In this document: positions 61,001 through 64,000 of the stretch, in pieces
Position numbering within the stretch: the first letter of the stretch is position 1
Layout of the letters: every line of letters begins with the position of its first letter
Assembly: GCF_030867145.1 (NCBI RefSeq)
Contig: NC_134422.1
Span: forward strand, 11,852,531-11,916,530
Reading direction: 5' to 3'
DNA from: Opisthocomus hoazin
Taxonomy: Eukaryota; Chordata; Aves; Opisthocomiformes; Opisthocomidae
Length of the DNA stretch: 64,000 bases
Notes under the pieces: model-generated
What the model saw: only the letters and a program-made list of their open reading frames with translations
What the model was told of the DNA's origin: nothing
The model's database searches: none
Position numbers and translations under genes: made by a program

Positions 61001-63252
61001 CCTTCACTTACTATTTCAGAGGTTAACCTGGCATTTATTAAGCAAGCATAAAACCCCTTAAGCAAACAAACAAATATGTATTTTCCCTGGTTACTTCAGT
61101 TTTTACTTTTAGTCCCAGCCCCATAATCTGGAAAGATAGTTTAAAACCAAAATTAATTTCTTAAAACTTTCTTTATAGTTTAGCTGGTTTTACAATTCCT
61201 CATAGCTGCATTTTTAGAACTGTGTGTGTTTTTGGAATAGTTCTGTCTTCTTGCAACATTCACATTTGTACTAAGAGCCCTCCCCACAATAGGGAGAGTA
61301 TTTCCAGTAATGTCACATAGAGGCTTCATATTAACTTAAAGTTTGGCCTAAGATGACTGGTTTGGATACTATACCTTCCCCCACCTTTTATGATCATGCT
61401 TAAAAGCAACTATTGTATACTTTGTCTACTGCAGGCTTTGTAGCAATATTTGCTAACTCAGAGCTATGAATGACAGCGGACCTGCCCTGGCTGTGGTGCT
61501 TGTAAAAATGACCCAGTAAATTTAGACACCTAGTCGTTTATCTAGAGGTGGTCTTAAACAGCTTTTGATCCACTGAAAGGTAAATGCAAATATTTTCTGC
61601 ACATGGTCATCCACCTATGACAGGACAGACCAGTCTCCCAATACAGAAAATTGGTACGATTTCCTTACGCAACCATCAAACAGAATATGCCTCTCCGTCT
61701 CTATTTCTTACCTTTATGCTTTTCTTGAACATGTAGCCTGGTGTTAAAGATCCTTTTCTAAGGAGTTCACTGAAGATAACTATTTGCTCAAAAAGAAACA
61801 CCCTACGCTCCTTCGGTCGAGACTGAACTCCAGAATCCTGCTCCGTCACGTAGAAGGTGTCCTGCTGCAGCAGCTTGCCTTGAGCTGTCAGCTTGCCCTG
61901 AGAAGCAGACAAGGCACCAACATTACACACCCCGACCCACCACAATCCCACAATGCTATGTTTCATGCAGTCCCAGCAGCACTGAATTCACGTGACACAT
62001 ATCCCCTCCAGGTTATCAAAGCAGCAATCTTGTAAATCAAGAGCTCAGTTTAAGTAAAATAACATAGGTGTTCTCTGTTCTCATTGCCACTGATTGTGCA
62101 TATAAAACCAAAAGCATCAAGTAGACTCTCTTGTAGTTAATTTCAAACACTGTTCCCATTATGTAGTTTGTTACTGTAGTGCCTTGGATTCCCTCTAGTC
62201 ATGAGCTCTCCATCACCCCTTAAGCCAGCAGGCAGTGACACAACACCTCTGAAGGTGCAAAAACCCAGGACCTACCCGTTTGCAGGAATGCTACAATGCA
62301 TAATACAGTAAGACAAACTTGACTTTATTTTGGTGATAAGACATCTCACCAGGACTGACAAAGTCTGCATTGGCTTAGTTACAAACCACAAGCTGTAACC
62401 TGTGGGGTTATAACTCACCAGCCCCATCCTGGACGTTGCCAAACTCAGAGGGAGGTGTTAACATGTTAATGCTAGGTCACCTTACTAACAGGCAGAGCAG
62501 TCCGGTTCACCACATATTTTGCTCTGGCAATAGATGTAGGAAGCGTAATTCAAACTTGCAGAAGCTTTTACAGACCTCCCATTTTGAAGAAACAATAGAC
62601 AGCTTGTCACAAGTTCAGAGTGAGATGTGTATCACCCCCACCTTTGAAACCTCACCAAAGCATGCAGCTCGGCACTGGAGAAGAACAAACACTAGATAAA
62701 CAGCCTGGAGTAGAGTAGGTTTGTAGAGACAATCATAGAAACATAAAATACTTTTCTTTGCCTAGTTGTTATTATAAGCAGAATGCAAATTCATACCTCA
62801 AAGCCTTGGAGGCGACCCAGGTTCATCATATCATTGCAACGTTTCGGTACAAGGCACATTAATTCAACTGCTTTCTGTTAAGGAAAAAGGTTGTTGTATT
62901 ACTACTATAGAATCAGAGGGTTCCTAAAAGCAAAGTGTCAAATAATGAACTTCAATAGGACAATCACTGCTAGCGGTTATTCACAATGAGGCTCTCACGC
63001 GCTGAAGATATACGGTAATGTCTAAAAGAGTGGTACACCATCAATACAGGACTGCACCTTCATCTTCTCCTTCTGACTTAAGCTAAGAGAAATACCACAT
63101 CTAGAATATCAGTGGGATCTTCAACTATTGTCAAAGGAATACTGAGGTTTTCATTCCTCCATAGAAAATGCCGTTAGATAACATAGCACATGAAAACACA
63201 CCTCTATATCGGAGCACTCCAGACCAGCTTTTTCACTGTACCGCAGGAAGTC
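24481..63252 (-). CDS. KALRN: Kalirin, C-terminal half (17 coding exons, 5' part outside window)
   Basis: Kalirin is a large Rho-family guanine-nucleotide exchange factor that shapes the neuronal actin cytoskeleton and dendritic spines. The exons seen join in frame to 913 residues ending in TAA. In order: end of the second (RhoA-type) DH domain at about residues 1-45, PH domain 50-160, Ser/Pro-rich linker to 242, SH3 about 253-315, linker to 395, Ig domain 397-493, fibronectin III 494-592, and protein kinase about 611-880. This is the layout of the longest kalirin-12/Duo form. Its paralogue TRIO has the same layout, but sequences such as GRGRFSIVKKCIHKATRKD and ECDDLDPNTSME fit kalirin. Joined exons: 63252-63202, 62874-62797, 61897-61712, 58119-57948, 53761-53523, 52640-52393, 49186-49063, 47728-47669, 37289-37262, 36794-36623, 34472-34351, 32837-32706, 30925-30761, 29863-29785, 28593-28393, 27467-27329, 25026-24481. 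Confidence 0.97.
25027..27328 (-). other. KALRN: KALRN intron, no other feature seen
   Basis: 2.3 kb. It is AT-rich near the exon and GC-richer at 26700-26970. No exon, CR1 tail or RNA gene was recognised. Confidence 0.6.
27329..27467 (-). CDS. KALRN: KALRN exon: kinase hinge to catalytic loop
   Basis: 139 bases encode MDDGRLLDYLMNHDELMEEK, the E helix (AFYIRDTMEALQYLHNC) and the catalytic loop RVAHLDVK. The loop has HLD where most kinases have HRD, but keeps the catalytic Asp and Lys. Donor is AAG|GTAAGA. Confidence 0.97.
28393..28593 (-). CDS. KALRN: KALRN exon: kinase N-lobe
   Basis: 201 bases. It completes the glycine loop (GRGRFSIVKKC), carries the ATP-positioning lysine in DVAVKFISKK, the C-helix glutamate region (EQAAHEAALLQHLQHP) and the hinge strand SYILVLEL. 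Donor is ACT|GTAAGT. Confidence 0.97.
28594..29784 (-). other. KALRN: KALRN intron, no other feature seen
   Basis: 1.2 kb of unique-looking, AT-rich sequence. Nothing coding or repetitive was recognised. Confidence 0.6.
29785..29863 (-). CDS. KALRN: KALRN exon: lead-in to kinase domain
   Basis: A 79-base exon encodes DSAADGATISWKENFDLAYA and ELLEIGR, joining the fibronectin domain to the kinase glycine loop. Acceptor is ccaaaag, donor GGGAG|GTAATA. Confidence 0.94.
30761..30925 (-). CDS. KALRN: KALRN exon: fibronectin III, second half
   Basis: 165 bases encode SQVWQQSVASTLDTYLVIED, then CQYQFRVSASNPWGISLPSD and EFVRLPEY. The Y.F.V.A.N..G pattern is the classic FN3 end. Acceptor is aacacag, donor TACG|GTGAGT. 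Confidence 0.97.
30926..32705 (-). other. KALRN: KALRN intron, no other feature seen
   Basis: 1.8 kb. It holds an A13 run at about 31352-31364. No exon was recognised. Confidence 0.6.
32706..32837 (-). CDS. KALRN: KALRN exon: fibronectin III, first half
   Basis: 132 bases encode VPAAPNRPIAQERSCTSVIL, then RWLPPSSTGNCTISGYTVEY and REEG. The start VP..P and RW..P are FN3 A- and B-strand marks. Donor is GAAG|GTAAGT. Confidence 0.97.
32838..34350 (-). other. KALRN: KALRN intron, no other feature seen
   Basis: 1.5 kb. Long antisense open frames here (33929-34651) have no domain pattern and cross the next exon backwards. Confidence 0.6.
34351..34472 (-). CDS. KALRN: KALRN exon: Ig domain, second half
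   Basis: 122 bases encode DSGELTLKICNLMPQDSGIY and TCVATNEHGTASTSATIKVQ. The D.G.Y.C motif with the second Ig cysteine is clear. Acceptor is tatccacag, donor CAAG|GTAGCG. Confidence 0.97.
34473..36622 (-). other. KALRN: KALRN intron, no other feature seen
   Basis: 2.1 kb read on both strands. No further exon or recognised repeat was found. Confidence 0.6.
36623..36794 (-). CDS. KALRN: KALRN exon: Ig domain, first half
   Basis: 172 bases encode APEFLVPLVDITCLLGDTVM, then LQCKVCGRPKPTITWKGPDQ and ATYTVSS. The first Ig cysteine and the core tryptophan are present. Acceptor is ttcttccag, donor CCTG|GTAAGG. Confidence 0.97.
37262..37289 (-). CDS. KALRN: KALRN 28-base microexon before the Ig domain
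   Basis: It encodes IINPNFIQE plus one base. Acceptor is atttttcag, donor GAAG|GTGAGT. It fits the phase of both neighbours (ETNSS...NTSME before, VAPEF after). Confidence 0.92.
37290..47668 (-). other. KALRN: KALRN 10.4-kb intron
   Basis: This is the longest intron in the window. It holds GC- and CpG-richer patches around 41200-41450, 42195-42345 and 45060-45290, a T run near 38997-39008, and AT-rich quieter stretches at 37800-38400 and 39720-40140. No CR1 tail and no exon with splice sites in phase was recognised. Confidence 0.55.
47669..47728 (-). CDS. KALRN: KALRN 60-base exon, acidic linker
   Basis: It encodes exactly 20 residues, ETNSSEESECDDLDPNTSME, in phase 0 at both ends. It could be skipped without a frame change. 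Acceptor is ccaaacaag after a pyrimidine-rich tract, donor GGAG|GTAGAG. Confidence 0.92.
48443..48486. repeat. Simple (AG)n/(AC)n repeat in KALRN intron
   Basis: Mixed GA and CA dinucleotides, about 44 bases, in the intron between the acidic 60-base exon and the SCSWHTLRMRKR exon. Confidence 0.85.
49063..49186 (-). CDS. KALRN: KALRN exon: basic linker after SH3
   Basis: 124 bases encode KSCSWHTLRMRKRAEKESSG and KNEANGPRKSKDILGNKVSV plus K. It is a very basic stretch between the SH3 domain and the acidic exon. Acceptor is acaacag, donor AAA|GTGAGT. Confidence 0.95.
51500..52392 (-). other. KALRN: Possible alternative KALRN 3' UTR after the SH3 exon
   Basis: If the donor at 52392 is not used, the frame ends at once (SIK then TAA). 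The following minus-strand sequence is AT-rich and holds several AATAAA signals (plus TTTATT at 52319-52324, 52325-52330, 52329-52334, 52160-52165 and 51671-51676). This would make a kalirin-9-like form ending after the SH3 domain. It is inferred from sequence only. Confidence 0.45.
52393..52640 (-). CDS. KALRN: KALRN exon: SH3 domain
   Basis: 248 bases encode TDLGGCNGTSSMVVIKDYYA, then LKEDEICVNQGEVVQILAIN, QQNMFLVYQPANDHSPAAEG and WIPGSILAPL, ending TDNSDGSIK. The ALYDY-like DYYAL, the acidic RT loop, the EGW and the final G.....L mark an SH3 fold. Acceptor is ttttcacag, donor CAA|GTAAGT, in which the GTAAGT completes an in-frame AAG TAA. Confidence 0.97.
53523..53761 (-). CDS. KALRN: KALRN exon: Ser/Pro-rich linker between PH and SH3
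   Basis: 239 bases encode LQSPIEYQRKESSSAVLRPQ and more, including SLPPLKISTSNGSTGYEHSQ and KYEQSK. It is low-complexity with proline motifs that may bind SH3 domains. Acceptor is ttttgcag, donor CAAG|GTACTG. Confidence 0.95.
53762..57947 (-). other. KALRN: KALRN intron, no other feature seen
   Basis: 4.2 kb. Open frames are short and fit no domain. Nothing repetitive beyond short A runs was recognised. Confidence 0.6.
57948..58119 (-). CDS. KALRN: KALRN exon: PH domain, second half
   Basis: 172 bases encode MSYLIIEENVDNDPCKFALM, then GRETSERVILQAANPEIQQA and WVHDINQVLDTQRDFLN. The C-terminal PH helix with its tryptophan is clear. Acceptor is gtttcag, donor AATG|GTACGT. Confidence 0.97.
58120..61711 (-). 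other. KALRN: KALRN intron, no other feature seen
   Basis: 3.6 kb. An AT-rich stretch at 60300-60620 looks unlike its surroundings and could be a conserved noncoding element, but this was not testable. No exon was recognised. Confidence 0.55.
61712..61897 (-). CDS. KALRN: KALRN exon: PH domain, first half
   Basis: 186 bases (62 codons) encode GKLTAQGKLLQQDTFYVTEQ, then RRVFLFEQIVIFSELLRKGS and MFKKSIK. The RVFLFEQ..IFSE strand pair is typical of Dbl-family PH domains. Acceptor is cttctcag, donor AAAG|GTAAGA. Confidence 0.97.
62797..62874 (-). CDS. KALRN: KALRN exon: end of second DH domain
   Basis: 78 bases encode KAVELMCLVPKRCNDMMNLG and RLQGFE, the last DH helix and its join to PH. Acceptor is cttaacag, donor GAG|GTATGA. 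Confidence 0.97.
63202..63252 (-). CDS. KALRN: KALRN exon: second DH domain (first exon in window)
   Basis: 51 bases encode DFLRYSEKAGLECSDIE. Acceptor is tttctccag, donor GAG|GTGTGT. The next exon upstream lies beyond the window. Confidence 0.95.
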
Positions 63253-64000
63253 CTGGAGAAAGCAGAAAGGTTGGCATTAAGGCACTTCAGAAAGAGAACA
63301 CAAAAGATGCCAGTTTGAAAACAAAAAAGGATATTCAGCACTAGGTTTTCGGAGAAGGAACTTGCTAATATTAATAAATACATCTTCAGAGGCTGCTAAA
63401 TGTTATAACCACTTTATAGATATGGAAAAGGGGTGCGGATGGTTGCTGAAAACGTCAAAGAAAAAAGACAAAGCTGGGATTAACTCTTCAGAGTGCTGAC
63501 TTGTTCCCCATTTTAAGTCACAAGACCACACACACATGAAGATCTTTCTTTTCCTTGTGGCATTTCAGGCAACATGCTGATGTCTCTTTCCTAGTGCACA
63601 ATTACCAAACTGTGGCCTGATAGCAGCCTGCTTGAGACTAGTCCAAAAAAGAGAAGAAGCCAGCTCAGAGCCATGGTATTGCGTGCGGGAGATTACAGGG
63701 CAGGGTTCAGACACGCCTAATTTGAGATTTTAGCTTGTAGAACCCTAGGGATGAATTTTCAGAAATACTGAGTAATTGGCATTGTGGATAAAGTCAGCAG
63801 AAGCCAGAGTGGTCAGACTCCTTGAGAAAAAAATTGCCAAGGGCTCTCCAGATTTTAAGACATCAGAATATTCTGGAAGTAAGTTTCTTTTGCTAATTTG
63901 AAGAGAGATCATTAGAAATGGAGGCCACAGCATTTATTAGAAGCATGCCATTCAGCACCAAAGACAGGCTTCATTAACACGCTTGTGCGTTTTTATTGCA
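63253..64000 (-). other. KALRN: KALRN intron, continues past the window
   Basis: No DH-domain exon was found in this last 750 bases. The open frame at 63745-63933 has no splice sites in phase and no DH pattern. Confidence 0.6.

Noticed and set aside
63745-63933. Possible DH-domain exon at the right edge
   Set aside because: The translation shows no DH helix motif and no flanking splice sites in phase.
1-64000. CRISPR arrays, operons, prokaryotic-style defence systems
   Set aside because: This is vertebrate nuclear DNA with introns. No spaced direct repeats or bacterial genes are present.

Overview
The window is nuclear DNA from a bird. Three things show this. It carries CR1 LINEs ending in the avian 8-bp tail repeat ATTCTGTG. 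It carries ERVL-type retroviral sequences, including a long terminal repeat of the TGTCCTGG...CCACGACA kind that is familiar from neoavian genomes. It has the vertebrate gene order KALRN-UMPS, with introns of the short-to-medium size usual in birds. The species cannot be fixed from sequence alone. The LTR type hints at a neoavian rather than a galliform bird, which is an inference.

Layout. Positions 1-9350 are a nest of transposable elements. First comes a CR1 copy with an uninterrupted reverse-transcriptase ORF (1-2070). Next is an older, broken CR1 (2071-5282), cut by a reversed CR1 tail (about 3425-3712) and by a solo ERV LTR (3813-4421). Last, on the minus strand, is a truncated ERVL-like provirus made of one LTR, a leucine-tRNA primer-binding site, an open gag frame and a badly damaged pro-pol (about 8274-9350 down to 5350). 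Positions 9351-12917 have no recognisable gene. Positions 12918-18725 hold the complete UMPS gene on the minus strand: six coding exons and 476 residues, with a CpG-island promoter at 18340-19260. Positions 19268-23243 are intergenic. From 24481 to the right edge the minus strand carries the 3' half of KALRN (kalirin). Seventeen coding exons join in frame to give 913 residues and a TAA stop. They cover the end of the second DH domain, the PH domain, an SH3 domain, an Ig domain, a fibronectin III domain and the C-terminal protein-kinase domain of the long (kalirin-12/Duo) form.

How the genes relate. KALRN lies upstream of UMPS on the same strand, head to tail, with about 4.5 kb between the likely KALRN poly(A) site and the UMPS CpG island. 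The two are functionally unrelated: kalirin is a Rho-family exchange factor with a kinase tail, and UMPS makes UMP in pyrimidine synthesis. All splice phases of both genes were checked by hand and are consistent. Several long introns were read without finding any further exon.

No new multi-gene system is visible. The observations most worth checking are the open gag frame beside dead pro-pol, the gag frame that runs through the primer-binding site, the uninterrupted CR1 reverse transcriptase, and the SH3-exon splice donor of KALRN, which itself makes a stop codon if unspliced and is followed by 3'-UTR-like sequence.
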